Shown: positions 1 to 9,505, numbered from the stretch's first letter. The stretch: DNA of 64,000 nt from Muscardinus avellanarius (GCA_963383645.1 OY726565.1:39577444-39641443); one strand, 5' to 3'. Notes: generated by a model not told the origin, from the sequence alone. Made by a program: numbers and translations.

Positions 1-2
1 CT

Positions 3-542
3 AGTCTACATTCTCTCTTCCCTTCAAAAAAGGAACAGCGAGGAGAAAAAGGGTTTGGGTCCTCTGGTACTAATATAATATCTCTCGCCTTTGATATGGG
101 AAAACGACCTTTAATTACTTTGAAAGTGGAGGGAAAGCCGATTCTAGGATTGCTTGATACAGGGGCAGATACTAGTGTAATTGCTTCTAAGGATTGGCCC
201 CCCGCCTGGCCCATAAAAAAGGCTGACACACAGCTTAGAGGATTAGGATACATTAAAACACCTGATATTAGTGCTAGACCCCTTCATTGGGAGGACCAAG
301 AAAAACATTCTGGGACCTTTACACCCTATATGCTGGAAATTCCGGTCTCCTTGTGGGGTCGAGATCTACTTCTGGACATGGGATTCCGATTACATAATGA
401 GTATTCTCCCCAGGCGCTACATATGTTTAACAAGCAAGGTTTTCATCCATCATTTGGATTAGGGCGAAGCCTACAGGGACGGAGGAGCCCTGTCCCCACT
501 GAAGGACAAAACACTAAACAGGGATTGGGTTTTGTGGAGTAG
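3..542 (+). CDS. pro: Endogenous betaretrovirus-like pro frame: dUTPase C-terminus, protease, G-patch (5' partial)
   Basis: The frame is open from the left edge to TAG at 540-542. Nucleotides 39-68 encode RGEKGFGSSG, which fits the glycine-rich C-terminal motif 5 of dUTPases, so this is the tail of a dUTPase-protease frame as in betaretroviruses. Counting from the ATG at 96, which is probably internal because the frame is open upstream, the aspartic protease shows the active-site DTGA at residues 21-24, a flap-like RGLGYI at 48-53 and GRDLL at 88-92. The last ~35 residues are glycine-rich (GLGRSLQG, QGLGF) and fit the G-patch that follows betaretroviral proteases. The protease would act as a homodimer that cleaves Gag and Pol polyproteins. 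The stop overlaps pol by 25 nt and lies just after a slippery heptamer. gag and most of the dUTPase lie outside the window. Confidence 0.85.
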   Translation, partial: SLHSLFPSKKEQRGEKGFGSSGTNIISLAFDMGKRPLITLKVEGKPILGLLDTGADTSVIASKDWPPAWPIKKADTQLRGLGYIKTPDISARPLHWEDQEKHSGTFTPYMLEIPVSLWGRDLLLDMGFRLHNEYSPQALHMFNKQGFHPSFGLGRSLQGRRSPVPTEGQNTKQGLGFVE

Positions 543-3136
543 CCACTGGGGAGGCAATTCCCATCACTTGGAAGACGGGGGATCCAGTATGGGTTTCCCA
601 GTGGCCTCTCCCCCGTGAAAAATTGGAAGCAGCAAAAGAGTTAGTAAAAGAACAACTAAAATTAGGACATATCCAATCATCCACATCACCCTGGAATACC
701 CCTATATTTGTAATAAAGAAAAAATCAGGAAAATGGAGACTATTACATGATCTCCGAGCCATAAATGAACAAATGCAAGTTATGGGACCAGTCCAACGTG
801 GACTCCCCCTTCTCTCAACTATTCCAAAATTCTGGCCAATTATAGTGATTGATATAAAAGATTGCTTTTTCTCTATACCATTAAATCCTCTAGATACCCC
901 ACGTTTTGCTTTTACTGTGCCATCCCTAAACCAAGAGCAAATTGACCAGAGATATGAGTGGAGAGTGCTCCCCCAGGGTATGGCGAATAGCCCCACTCTT
1001 TGTCAACTATATGTGGATGCTGCCTTACAACCTGTTAGGGATAAATTCCCTCCATTGCGTTGTCTCCATTATATGGATGATATCCTATTAGCCTGTGAAA
1101 ATGAAAAGGTACTGGATGAAGCGTATTGTGTGCTTGTTAAAGCCCTTGAGGAAAAGGGTTTAGTTATAGCATCTGAAAAGGTTCAAAAGGGCACCGTCAC
1201 CCATTTTTTGGGAAATATTCTTTATCCCAATTTCGTCACGCCTCAAAAGGTCACCATTCGTACAGACCAGTTACACACTTTAAATGATTTTCAAAAGTTA
1301 TTAGGAGATATTAATTGGATACGTCCTGCTTTAGGAATCCCAAATTTTATGCTAAAACCTTTATATGATATCCTCAAAGGAGATTCTTCCTTAACCTCTC
1401 CTAGAATGCTGACTGCTGAAGCCCGGGAAGCCTTAAGTTTGGTAGAACAAGCTTTAACTAAGGCTTCCCTTAAGCACATTTCACCGAGGGATTCTATTTG
1501 GGCATGCATACTGGCTACTGAGCTCCAACCCACTGGGGTCTTATGGCAACAAGGACCTCTATTATGGATTCATCCTAAACTATCTCCTCAGAAGGTTATT
1601 GAGTATTATCCCTCTATGGTGGCAAAGGTTGCTGTTCTTGCCATACAGCAATGTATTCAACATTTTGGCCAAACCCCTAATAAGCTTATTGTTCCCTATA
1701 GTAAACACCAAATATTAATTTTACAAACCTCCCTGGATGATTGGGCTATATTACGATGTGTGTTTAATGGAGAGATAGATAATCACTTACCTAAAGATCC
1801 TATATTACATTTTGCAACTCAACATCCTATTATCTTTCCAACCATAACCAGAAGAACACCTATACCCTTCGCTATCAATATTTTTACTGATGGATCAAAA
1901 TCTGGCCTTGGAGCTTTTATGATAGAAGGACAAAAACCCATAGTTGTTCAATATCAGCATATATCACCTCAGCTAGTTGAACTAAATATTATATTAGAAG
2001 TGTTTGAGAGATATGATTCTTCCTTTAATTTGTTATCGGACTCCTCCTATGCTGTAGAGATGATAAAGTCCCTTGAATGTGCGGGGCAAATATCAACACA
2101 TACGCCCATCCACTACTTGGCATCTAAAATTCAACATTTAATTTTGATGAGGAAAAATCCCTTTTATGTACAACATATTAGGGCACATACAGGCTTACCA
2201 GGGCCTGTTGCCCAAGGTAATGATTATGTAGATAAGCTTACGAAGATGCCCATGATTTTCTCTCTCACCCCACTTCAACGGGCACAAGATTTTCATCGCC
2301 AGTTTCATGTAAATGCTAAAACTTTACAGATTAAATTTAAAATTCCTCGTTGTCAAGCCCGTGACATCATCAAGGCCTGTGGTACTTGTGCACCCTTTAT
2401 CCCCTCTTCTAATGTTGGTGTTTGCCCACGTGGGTTGCTCCCCTTACATTTATGGCAAATGGATGTGACCCATATACCTGAATTTGGCTCTGTTAAGTAT
2501 GTACATGTTTCTGTTGATACTGTTTCTGGAATTATATATGCTTCTACTCACACAGGGGAAAAAGCTCGTGACGTTATCGCTCATTGTCTTGAAGCTTGGG
2601 CAGCATGGAATGTGCCAAAAGAAATAAAAACTGATAATGGTCCGGCTTATACCTCACAAAAATTTCAGTCTTTCTGTAAACAGATGGGCGTAACACTAAA
2701 ACATGGCCTTCCATATAATCCTCAAGGACAGGGCATTGTTGAACGCGCCCATCGCACAATAAAAGAATGTCTAATAAAACAAAAAGGGGGAATAGGTGAG
2801 AATCTGAAACCAAGGCAGCGATTATCTTTGGCACTTTTTACTTTAAATTTTTTAAATTTAGATATTAATGGCAAATCGGCCGCAGATCGCCATTTTTGTC
2901 CTTCTAGTATTCCCCATGATATGGTAAAATGGAAAGATGTCCTCACCGGAAAATGGAAGGGACCTGATCCGGTACTCACATGGGCCAGAGGCTCTGTTTG
3001 TGTTTTCCCACAGGACGGAACCGATCCGATTTGGATCCCAGAGAGACTGACTCGTCAAATAATATCGCAAGATGGCGCCTCAGGGATGGATACACCTGAT
3101 CACCATGCTGATCTGGACAAAACCAGTATGGAGTGA
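518..3136 (+). CDS. pol: Endogenous betaretrovirus-like Pol: reverse transcriptase, RNase H, integrase (apparently full-length frame)
   Basis: One open frame from the stop at 515-517 to 3136, expressed by a -1 shift from pro. Residue numbers count from the TTG at 623. Reverse transcriptase: first catalytic Asp in VIDIKD (D77), LPQGM at 116-120, and YMDD at 150-153. RNase H: D423 in TDGS, E453, D473 and D537 in GNDYVDKL. Integrase: HX3H (H558, H562) and CX2C (C586, C589) zinc site, then D614, D671 and E707 with exactly 35 residues between the last two (DD35E), then a basic C-terminal domain. I see no internal stop or frameshift and no missing catalytic residue. It would copy viral RNA into DNA and insert it into chromosomes. 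The end overlaps the env start at 3072. An intact pol beside a deleted env suggests a fairly young insertion or a copy mobilised in trans. Activity cannot be judged from the sequence. Confidence 0.9.
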   Translation, partial: TGIGFCGVATGEAIPITWKTGDPVWVSQWPLPREKLEAAKELVKEQLKLGHIQSSTSPWNTPIFVIKKKSGKWRLLHDLRAINEQMQVMGPVQRGLPLLSTIPKFWPIIVIDIKDCFFSIPLNPLDTPRFAFTVPSLNQEQIDQRYEWRVLPQGMANSPTLCQLYVDAALQPVRDKFPPLRCLHYMDDILLACENEKVLDEAYCVLVKALEEKGLVIASEKVQKGTVTHFLGNILYPNFVTPQKVTIRTDQLHTLNDFQKLLGDINWIRPALGIPNFMLKPLYDILKGDSSLTSPRMLTAEAREALSLVEQALTKASLKHISPRDSIWACILATELQPTGVLWQQGPLLWIHPKLSPQKVIEYYPSMVAKVAVLAIQQCIQHFGQTPNKLIVPYSKHQILILQTSLDDWAILRCVFNGEIDNHLPKDPILHFATQHPIIFPTITRRTPIPFAINIFTDGSKSGLGAFMIEGQKPIVVQYQHISPQLVELNIILEVFERYDSSFNLLSDSSYAVEMIKSLECAGQISTHTPIHYLASKIQHLILMRKNPFYVQHIRAHTGLPGPVAQGNDYVDKLTKMPMIFSLTPLQRAQDFHRQFHVNAKTLQIKFKIPRCQARDIIKACGTCAPFIPSSNVGVCPRGLLPLHLWQMDVTHIPEFGSVKYVHVSVDTVSGIIYASTHTGEKARDVIAHCLEAWAAWNVPKEIKTDNGPAYTSQKFQSFCKQMGVTLKHGLPYNPQGQGIVERAHRTIKECLIKQKGGIGENLKPRQRLSLALFTLNFLNLDINGKSAADRHFCPSSIPHDMVKWKDVLTGKWKGPDPVLTWARGSVCVFPQDGTDPIWIPERLTRQIISQDGASGMDTPDHHADLDKTSME
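527..616 (+). promoter_or_regulatory. Candidate pro-pol -1 ribosomal frameshift signal (slippery site plus pseudoknot)
   Basis: GGGTTTT at 527-533 is in the X-XXY-YYZ register of the pro frame (codons TTG GGT TTT), and pol is open in the -1 frame. Eight nucleotides later a perfect 9-bp stem can form: GCCACTGGG 542-550 with CCCAGTGGC 597-605. A second perfect 8-bp stem pairs ACGGGGGA 575-582, inside that loop, with TCCCCCGT 609-616 downstream, which gives an H-type pseudoknot. Loop lengths are 24, 14 and 3 nt. The 3-nt loop is tight, so the real geometry may differ or a plain hairpin may act alone. Betaretroviruses are known to use a -1 shift at pro/pol. Its activity here is inferred. Confidence 0.7.
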
Positions 3137-3586
3137 GCAACAATGGGGTATTTTTACAGCTTTTCCATTTCCATTACCATTGAGTTGCTCCTCCCAGACC
3201 TTCCCTAGAAATTTTACTACAAATGCATCTCTAGAACTTCTCGGGAGTTTTCCCAACATCTTACAGGCAACTGGAGCTGGGAGTTTGATAAACTCACCGA
3301 ACAATTACGTGCTGAAATCATCAAGGTCAACACCACCCGAATCGACCCCAAAGTGGCCCAAACGCTGGCGTCCCGGATCCAGAAGGCAGCATTCCATCTA
3401 AAAGAATGGGCCGGGTTGGGAGCATTGGGATTTTGTTTTGTTTTCCTGTGCATTCTATGTCTCTGTTGCCTGAGACGTTTATTTCTGCAGAGGGCCAAGG
3501 ATCAGATGCTCCTAGCTCAGGCTTTCATGGCGGTTGAAGCAGGACAATCGCCTACTGTTTGGCTAGCCGCAATGGAAAAATCATAA
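3072..3586 (+). pseudogene. env: Remnant of retroviral env with most of SU and TM ectodomain deleted
   Basis: ATG at 3072 lies in a frame overlapping the end of pol, the usual place for env. It opens with a hydrophobic, signal-like stretch, and that frame stops at 3401. A second frame carries a typical TM C-terminus: a helical ectodomain end from about 3240, a strongly hydrophobic membrane segment with a CxxCxxCC-like cysteine cluster (about 3415-3475), then a ~35-residue cytoplasmic tail ending at 3586. Only ~500 bp remain where an intact env would need ~1.8 kb, and the two parts are out of frame. Most of the surface subunit, the cleavage site and the fusion region are missing, so it cannot make an envelope protein. 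The deletion joint lies roughly at 3180-3240. Confidence 0.7.
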
Positions 3587-3778
3587 AGCAGAATGTCAGC
3601 AAGGACTGCACTTGGGACCCCGGGAGGGTGCATCCCAAGGAGGATATGCTCAGCTGCATACGGGTTACCACTGTATTGCTCGCCCGTCCCTGCAAAAAAG
3701 GTGGTGGCAAATAATTGCATAAACTATAGCAGGGGTTGAGTCCTCTATCCTCTTCTGCTTAAAAACAAAAAGGGGGAA
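3587..3778 (+). other. ERV env-LTR spacer with polypurine tract
   Basis: Short noncoding stretch after env. It ends in an A/G-rich run at 3761-3776 (AAAAACAAAAAGGGGGA), directly before the TG that starts the LTR. This is the expected position and composition of the polypurine primer for plus-strand DNA synthesis. Confidence 0.8.
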
Positions 3779-3779
3779 C

Positions 3780-4155
3780 TGTGAAGAGCCCCACCCATTG
3801 CCTGCTAGCTCGAAGACCTAAAAATAGCGCCGAGCAGAAGCTCTGTGAGGCCCATTAAGCAGTAAACAACTTTCAGGAAGTCCGGTAACCGGAGCATGGG
3901 GCGCACGGGAACACAACATACCACTGTTTGTAACAAATGAGCTAATTTTGCATGGAGCGAGTGATCTGAGGCTGATTGGCTGCTTGGGATATATAAGCAG
4001 GGAGCGGGGAGCGGAGAGAAAAGGAGAGTATGTAAGAGCCTGGGATAATAAAGAGTCCGAAGAAGATCGTCTCCGGTGTCGTGCTTGAAAGCGGCAGGTT
4101 TCTTTCTGGTGTCTCGTTTTTCCAGCCCTCTTTTTCTCTGTCCTTTGTAATTACA
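3780..4155 (+). repeat. 3' LTR of the endogenous betaretrovirus-like element
   Basis: Starts TGTGAAGAGCC right after the polypurine tract and ends ...GTAATTACA. It has an inverted CCAAT-type ATTGG at 3975-3979, a TATA box TATATAAG at 3990-3997 and a polyadenylation signal AATAAA at 4047-4052, so the U3-R-U5 order is clear. I place the 3' end at 4155 because recognisable L1 5' UTR sequence starts right after it and because the position fits the U5 layout of IAP-type LTRs. An alternative end is the CA of AAAGCGGCA near 4099. The 5' LTR is outside the window, so age cannot be read from LTR divergence. Confidence 0.8.
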
Positions 4156-4273
4156 TTTTTTGTTTCTCTGCTGATGGTGTTTCCTGGCTATGAAAGGCGC
4201 TGATTTTGTGGTAATAGAGATTGGTTCTTAGCGGGGCTCATAAGCCCTGCTTTTCTCCGTCGCCATCTTCCAA
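4156..4273 (-). mobile_element. 5' terminal piece of an L1 (5' UTR)
   Basis: Read on +, this segment matches about 46,683-46,800, the 5' UTR end of the young L1 in this window. Shared text includes GGCTATGAAAGGCGCTGATT and TTAGCGGGGCTC, and both end ...ATCTTCC. It stops where a full-length L1 would start (GGAAGATGGCGACGG on -). It abuts the ERV LTR at a run of T, so the provirus probably inserted into this L1, whose remainder would lie beyond the left edge. Confidence 0.75.
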
Positions 4274-4282
4274 GAATCCCAG

Positions 4283-4660
4283 GTAGATTCTTGACCCTTG
4301 CACTTGGAAAGTGCACTGTCTGGAGACAAAGAGGCACCACCTGGCTAAGGAATAAGTAACTAGCCCATTGACTTGGTAACGCTGATGAAAGATACCAATA
4401 CAAAATTTATTTAAGGATTGAGGTCCCCAAATGGGGCCAGAGTTCCATTTTCGGGCTCCCCAGCATGTGGCTCAGCATGCTGCTTTTTTTCTCTTCTCTA
4501 TTTCCTACTGATATATTTTTTTCTAATTTTGTAATAAAGATTTGTTAAAGCTACACTTAGCTGCTCGTTAATTTTCTATTCAACCACCCTTAGTTGAATA
4601 AGAAAAAGAACCCCACCATTTCAAACCGTAACACCTTTGATCTCATTACAAGATAGCAAC
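4283..4660 (+). other. Gene-free stretch, possible degraded LTR
   Basis: No gene. From about 4416 the sequence has an LTR-like order: pyrimidine-rich tract, AATAAA at 4533-4538, then an AT-rich U5-like part ending CGTAACA near 4632. I found no target duplication. It could be the 5' LTR of the ERVL-like relic that follows, but the call is weak. Confidence 0.3.
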
Positions 4661-5221
4661 TCTGCAAAGGAAGCTATATGGGCTCAATGATTCTGTGTCT
4701 AAAGTGGGTTCTGATAATATATATAAACCCAGGATAAGAACTCTTGGGTGAAGTCACCTGAAAACAACTAGCCTTCAGTTTCTCTATATTCCCTGGCCAC
4801 CATAAACAAGTCCTCACTACTTGGAGAGTATGCAGTGACCTCATCTTAGGGAGATGTCCCCAAAGACGATGCTTGTTGTCATCAGATCTGGCTCCACCAT
4901 AGTTCATTGCCTTCAGTGACCCAGGTCAGGTCTCATCACAGTCTGAGAAGTAGAGTCTAGGGCTGTTTCAGAAATATTACATGCCTAAAGAACTGTAGAA
5001 CCAGGACACATAAACACACCAGCAGGAACATTGGTATACATATAGGATGGGATCTAGAGGAGGTACCTGGAGTGAGATGCAGCATAAGAATGAGAATAAT
5101 AACTCATGGGAATTAATCAGCATTCTGGGAAGTCTATAACTGGTCTGAATTTGCTGAGATGGATCCTTGAAACTGAGGCATGGCCCTGGAAAACAGTAAG
5201 TGAAATAGTGAGGTTAGAACC

Positions 5222-5239
5222 TTTTTTTTTTTTTTTTTT
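5222..5239 (+). repeat. Poly(T) tract
   Basis: 18 consecutive T. Could be the tail of a minus-strand retroposon, but no body is recognised beside it. Confidence 0.9.
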
Positions 5240-5340
5240 GAGAGAGTGACAGTATTAAAGAAAGGATCAGAAGTCTTGGTGTAGTGGAGATCTTAGATGG
5301 AATTAGCATGTGGGACAGCATGACTGTGTTTCCTGAAAGG

Positions 5341-5341
5341 C

Positions 5342-5376
<35 letters not shown>
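5341..5376 (+). repeat. (CAA)n microsatellite
   Basis: Twelve uninterrupted CAA units, followed by AAAC. Confidence 0.98.
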
Positions 5377-5399
5377 AAACACACCCTTCTTTAAAGTAA

Positions 5400-6125
5400 T
5401 AAGAAACACACTGGTGAAGGGCCCACCTCAGCATCTTTGAGAAGCATGGCTATGGTTGTCCTCTGAAGGCAATTGGTGGCAACCAGAGATTCTTTAATGG
5501 AGCTTGTATTCCCAGTATCCTGGAGACGATAATAATAAGGCTAGTGGTAGCATTTTTTGTCAGAGGTAAGGGATACATACTGACTAAAATGGATAATAAG
5601 ACAAGAGTGGCAAAAAATGAGCTTTAACTCACAGGTCTGTGGTGATGACTAATAGATTATGGGTTTCTTAGGACCAAAGTAGAGGGGACATTGACTTGTG
5701 TTGCTTTATTTGTATAAGAAAACAAGTGATGTCCAGAAAACGAAGGCTGACATCAGTTACAGCAATGAGAATATCATGTTATCTTATCCAGTTGCCATAT
5801 ATTATATTATTCATGGAACCAGAATAAATTGAAAAAGAGATCATTCTTCTTGAAAACTATCTGGAAATATCACCTCAGTTACATAATGAGAATAGATGCA
5901 GGTCCTTCTCCAGCAGTCCTAGTGGTAGAGACGTCATGTTCTTAAGTGAAATGCTTAGGCTTTTTGGTCACTGCAAAAGGTTGAGGTTTCACTGCTACTG
6001 GTAATAGGAGACCTAGACCATGCTGGATAGTGAAGATGTATAGACATCAGATAACAGATTCATTGAGCCCAAGTTTCTCGCAGATATATCCTATCACTAT
6101 ATTCTGAATCTATATTTAGCAGATG
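5400..6125 (+). repeat. Degraded ERVL-type internal sequence, first part
   Basis: No open frame survives. Wording such as GACAAGAGTGGCAAAAAATG and TTGACTTGTGTTGCTTTATT resembles the pol region of ancient ERVL proviruses as I remember it. It was disrupted by point changes and later SINEs. Family assignment is from memory and needs a repeat search. The adjoining 4660-5400 may be part of it but I cannot support that. Confidence 0.4.
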
Positions 6126-6147
6126 ATAAAAAAAAACCCCACACAGA

Positions 6148-6350
6148 GCCAGGTGTGGTGGTGCATGCTTGTAATCCCAGCATTCAGGAGGATCACGGTT
6201 CGCGGACAGCCTCAGCTACTTAGAGAGGCCCTCTGCAACTCAGTGAGACCTGGTTTCAAAATAAAGAATAAAAAATAGGCCAGGGGGTGTAGCTTGGAGG
6301 TCAAATACCCCTGGGTTCCATCCCCAGACCCCCCCCCCACACACAAAAAA
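6148..6350 (+). mobile_element. B1-ID composite SINE (MEN-like)
   Basis: Full copy: B1 part with GCCAGGTGTGGTGG and TGTAATCCCAGCATTC, middle GGTTCGCGGACAGCCTCAGC, ID part GTGTAGCTTGGAGGTC...GGGTTCCATCCCCAG, then a C/A tail. CCCACACAGAG occurs on both sides (6137-6147 and about 6353-6363) as a target duplication. Noncoding retroposon copied by L1 machinery. Confidence 0.9.
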
Positions 6351-6572
6351 AGACCCACACAGAGGGGCCAACTTGAAGTCCCAGGATAAGCATATCAAAA
6401 ACACTATAGTATACAGAGACGTATTAAAGAAATTGGCACTGCTATCAGACACTTAAAAGATGCAAAATGTTCTTCCTAATATATCCATTCAATTTATCTA
6501 CTAGATTGCTACAAAAAAAAACCCAGATGGGTTTTAACAATGGGTTTTATGAGTGATATGAGAGGACTACAG

Positions 6573-6734
6573 TTAGGTGTGGTGATACATGCCTGTAATC
6601 CCAGAACTTGGAAAAATGAGACAGGAGGATCATAGCTTTGAGGCCAGTGTGCAGTCACTTAGTGAAAGATCCTGTTAAAAAAAAAGTTCTAGGGGTATAG
6701 ATTAGTAGTAGTGTATCCATGGGTTCAATCCCAA
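6573..6734 (+). mobile_element. B1-ID composite SINE, diverged
   Basis: TTAGGTGTGGTGATACATGC start, CCTGTAATCCCAG, then an ID-type GGGTTCAATCCC. The A-rich 3' tail has become the CA microsatellite that follows. Confidence 0.85.
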
Positions 6735-6735
6735 T

Positions 6736-6776
<41 letters not shown>

Positions 6777-6790
6777 TACACACACACAGA
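6736..6790 (+). repeat. (CA)n microsatellite
   Basis: CA run grown from the tail of the SINE just upstream. Confidence 0.97.
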
Positions 6791-7129
6791 AAGCAGGAAG
6801 CAGGAAGAAAGGAAGGAAAAATTGTGTGTATGTGTGCGTGTGTTTGCGTGTGTTAGTGATGGGGGCACTGGTGACTTCATTCTCAGCTGCTATTTCATCA
6901 ACAAGACTCAAATACTTGTTATGTCACTACTAGTTTAATGTTTTACTTTGATTACAAGCAGAGAGAAAAATTGAAAGCAATTTAATTTATATAACAAGTA
7001 TAGCATTATACCTCCTGTATTTCTATTCACAGCTAACAGATTTGCATTGTATTTTTTGCCATCTAATTCTATTCTTTTCTCCCTTTACTCACCACAGATA
7101 TTTTCTTTAATAAATAATCTATACATACT

Positions 7130-7870
7130 GTTTCATCTCAGAGGGGGTGGAAGGTATTTCATGGATGGTACAAGCTAACGTAGGGTTATTCCTACTGGCC
7201 ACCATTCCCAGTGATCCATTTGTGAAATGTGTGCTTCCTCTTTCTGCATCCTTATGCTCTGTTGACTTGGAGTTGTAGATCATAGATGGTGGGACACTTC
7301 CTCTAGGTTACAAAGTAAGATCCACTAAACTAGAGGCTGTGGTTACCAGCTGGCCATTTTGTATTAATCATAACAGTGGACCAACACATCCTGGGATAAT
7401 TGACTGATCACAGTCAAGACTCCAGGTTGTAGCTACTAAGTTGCGGATATGGAATGGTGTCTGGTAGTAAAGGAAGTCACTGGGCTATATAGTGGTGATT
7501 CTCTGATCAGTGATAAGTATGAATGGGCAATTGCATCAACCACAGGAAGACAATGTAGGGCTTAAACTGCTCAATATTGACAGCCTAATTCTACCACATC
7601 AGCATAATGCTGGCCAAGGGCGAGGGGAGTCTAGAATGAGGTGTATAGAGTAGGGAGATGATAACTATTAATTATGCCAAGAACAAACATGGCATCATAG
7701 ATTGTAGCTAAGATTGATCATCCTGCTGAAAACTTTTTTAGAAGATTGTAACTGGCCATTATTTTTGAGTATGAGACTTTTCACCTGTCCTGTCAGGAAG
7801 ACAATAATGACATTTTGTTCTTAAGTGCAATCTCATTATCATAAAAGGATGAGAGCAGATCTAGATTAGG
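7130..7870 (+). repeat. Degraded ERVL-type internal sequence, second part
   Basis: Stretches such as CCATTTGTGAAATGTGTGC, ATGCTCTGTTGACTTGGAG and AAACTAGAGGCTGTGGTTAC resemble the 3' pol/dUTPase region of mammalian ERVL elements as I remember it. All frames are broken. Continues the relic seen at 5.4-6.1 kb across two SINEs. Confidence 0.45.
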
Positions 7871-7889
7871 CGCAAAGGGTCATTGCGGT

Positions 7890-8013
7890 GACATTTTCAC
7901 TACTATAATCCAAAATAGTGACTACCACACAACTTAGAGAAAGGAAGATTTATTTATTCACAGGTCAGGGGTTCAATATCAAGCTGGGTCTGTAGAGCTA
8001 AGGGTATGGCATC

Positions 8014-8085
<72 letters not shown>

Positions 8086-8300
8086 CTTTTGCATTATGGA
8101 TGCTGGAAGCAAGAGAGAACAAGCAAGTCTTTAAGTTCACACCCCCAAGGGCCCACCTCTTTCACTTCTCCCCACTTGCCTAGATTACAATCCATTACAG
8201 GGGATTTATACACTGATGGGATTACAACCCTCATGATTTAATTATGCCAAACATTAATACCTGAGGCCTTCAGGGGACATTGTATGTCCAAACCATGACA
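7890..8300 (+). repeat. Ancient interspersed repeat carrying a GA microsatellite
   Basis: The order ACTATAATCCAAAATAGTG ... GGGCCCACCTCT ... GATTACAACCCTCATGATTT ... GTCCAAACCATGACA is a familiar mammalian repeat layout. A related but diverged copy is at 26,875-27,300. I cannot name the family. A GA run (8020-8082) splits it. Confidence 0.45.
8020..8082 (+). repeat. (GA)n microsatellite
   Basis: About 30 GA units, inside the ancient repeat. Confidence 0.98.
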
Positions 8301-8755
8301 GGCAGACTATACTGGACCTGTGTATGCCCCAGGCCTGATTGGCTTGACATTTCCCATCCCCTGGGTCTCAGGCGTTGTCTAGCTTTGCAGTGTGGGTAGT
8401 CACAGGGATGACTCACACCACTGCAGTTATGAAGCCTTTGCTGCTGTGGTTTTTGGGTTGCTCCCTAACATTGATTGCCTCAGCTTCTCCTGAGGTGTGA
8501 AAACTGCTCTGCGATTTAGTTGTTCCAAAGAGCCTCTTGGAGACATGCTCATGCCTGACAGCCAGCTGTATCTTGGTAACACACCACTGGACATTGACTC
8601 TGCCCCTCCCCTGCCTTCCTTTTCTTTTTTCTCTTGCTTGTCTGGGATTGTACTTGATAATAAAGTGTTAGGACATAGACTTAGCCTCAAGTTTTGTTTT
8701 ACTGTGTCGTGGGAAGGCTTTAAAAGTTTTGTTTTCCTGCCTCTTCTATTTTAGA
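8301..8755 (+). other. Gene-free stretch, possible ERVL/LTR-derived
   Basis: No gene. The text around 8321-8430 (CCAGGCCTGATTGGCTTGAC) and AATAAAGTG near 8662 are LTR-like. The short frames here have no recognisable domain. Assignment is weak. Confidence 0.3.
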
Positions 8756-8774
8756 TTAGGATTTTTAAAGAACA

Positions 8775-9015
8775 AAGATTATGTCTTGAATTAGGGTTTG
8801 GCAAACTTATTCTGGAAAAGCCCAGATAATAAATATATTTTTGGCTTTGTAGATCATCTGGTATCTGTTGCAATTGTGCAACTCTGCTGTTGTAGTGAGA
8901 AAGCAGTCATACATAGTACATGGACAAAGGAATATGGCTGTATTCTGATAATACTGTATTTAAAAAAGCAAGCTAGGCTGGCTTTTGAATACAGGCCATA
9001 TTTTGCTGACTCCTA
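8775..9015 (+). mobile_element. Old nonautonomous hAT-type (Charlie/MER) DNA transposon relic
   Basis: TTTGGCAAACTTATTCTGG, ATAAATATATTTTTGGCTTTG, CAACTCTGCTGTTGTAG and GAGAAAGCAGTCATACATAG follow the order of a common mammalian hAT-Charlie repeat. Old and noncoding. The exact subfamily is not resolved. Confidence 0.6.
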
Positions 9016-9037
9016 AGTTAAATTAAAAGCAGCGTGA

Positions 9038-9140
9038 GCCAAGCATGGTGGCACATGCCTGTTATCCCAGTACTTGGGAAGCTGAGACTGGGGAGAAGTT
9101 CAAGGCTGGCCTTAGCAAATTAGGGAGGGAGACCCTATTT

Positions 9141-9182
<42 letters not shown>

Positions 9183-9230
9183 GGTGGCCTGAGGTAGAAT
9201 GCTCCTAAGCTTAATCTCCAGTAGTATACA
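9038..9230 (+). mobile_element. B1-ID composite SINE with microsatellite expansion in its middle
   Basis: GCCAAGCATGGTGGCACATG start and GGTAGAATGCTCCTAAGC ID part. The A-rich linker between the halves has become poly(A) plus (AT)n at 9140-9182. Confidence 0.85.
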
Positions 9231-9250
9231 CATGTACACACATGCGCGCG

Positions 9251-9296
<46 letters not shown>

Positions 9297-9297
9297 A
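9154..9297 (+). repeat. Compound (AT)n / (CA)n microsatellites with GC-rich alternating segment
   Basis: (AT)n at 9154-9182 inside a SINE, then an unbroken alternating purine-pyrimidine run 9224-9297 (ATGCGCGCGCACGC followed by CA units). Confidence 0.95.
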
Positions 9298-9339
9298 TGG
9301 TGTAATGGAAAGCAAAAAAAGATTTTCAGAAAAATAGAT

Positions 9340-9505
9340 ATGGATTTGATCCCTACTTCTGTTGTGCACTACTGTATAATTGTGCAAATTACTTTATCTC
9401 TCTGAGATTCAATTTCCTTATTTCTAAAAATGGGCCTTGTAACCTTTTAAGTTTTTAAAAGAACTAGATCAGATGAAAAGATCATATTTGCAAAGTATTT
9501 GACAA
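9340..9505 (+). repeat. MIR-type SINE relic
   Basis: The order 'GTGCAAATTACTTTATCTCT', 'GATTCAATTTCCTTATTTCT', 'AAAATGGG' follows the MIR core. Old and noncoding. Confidence 0.55.
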
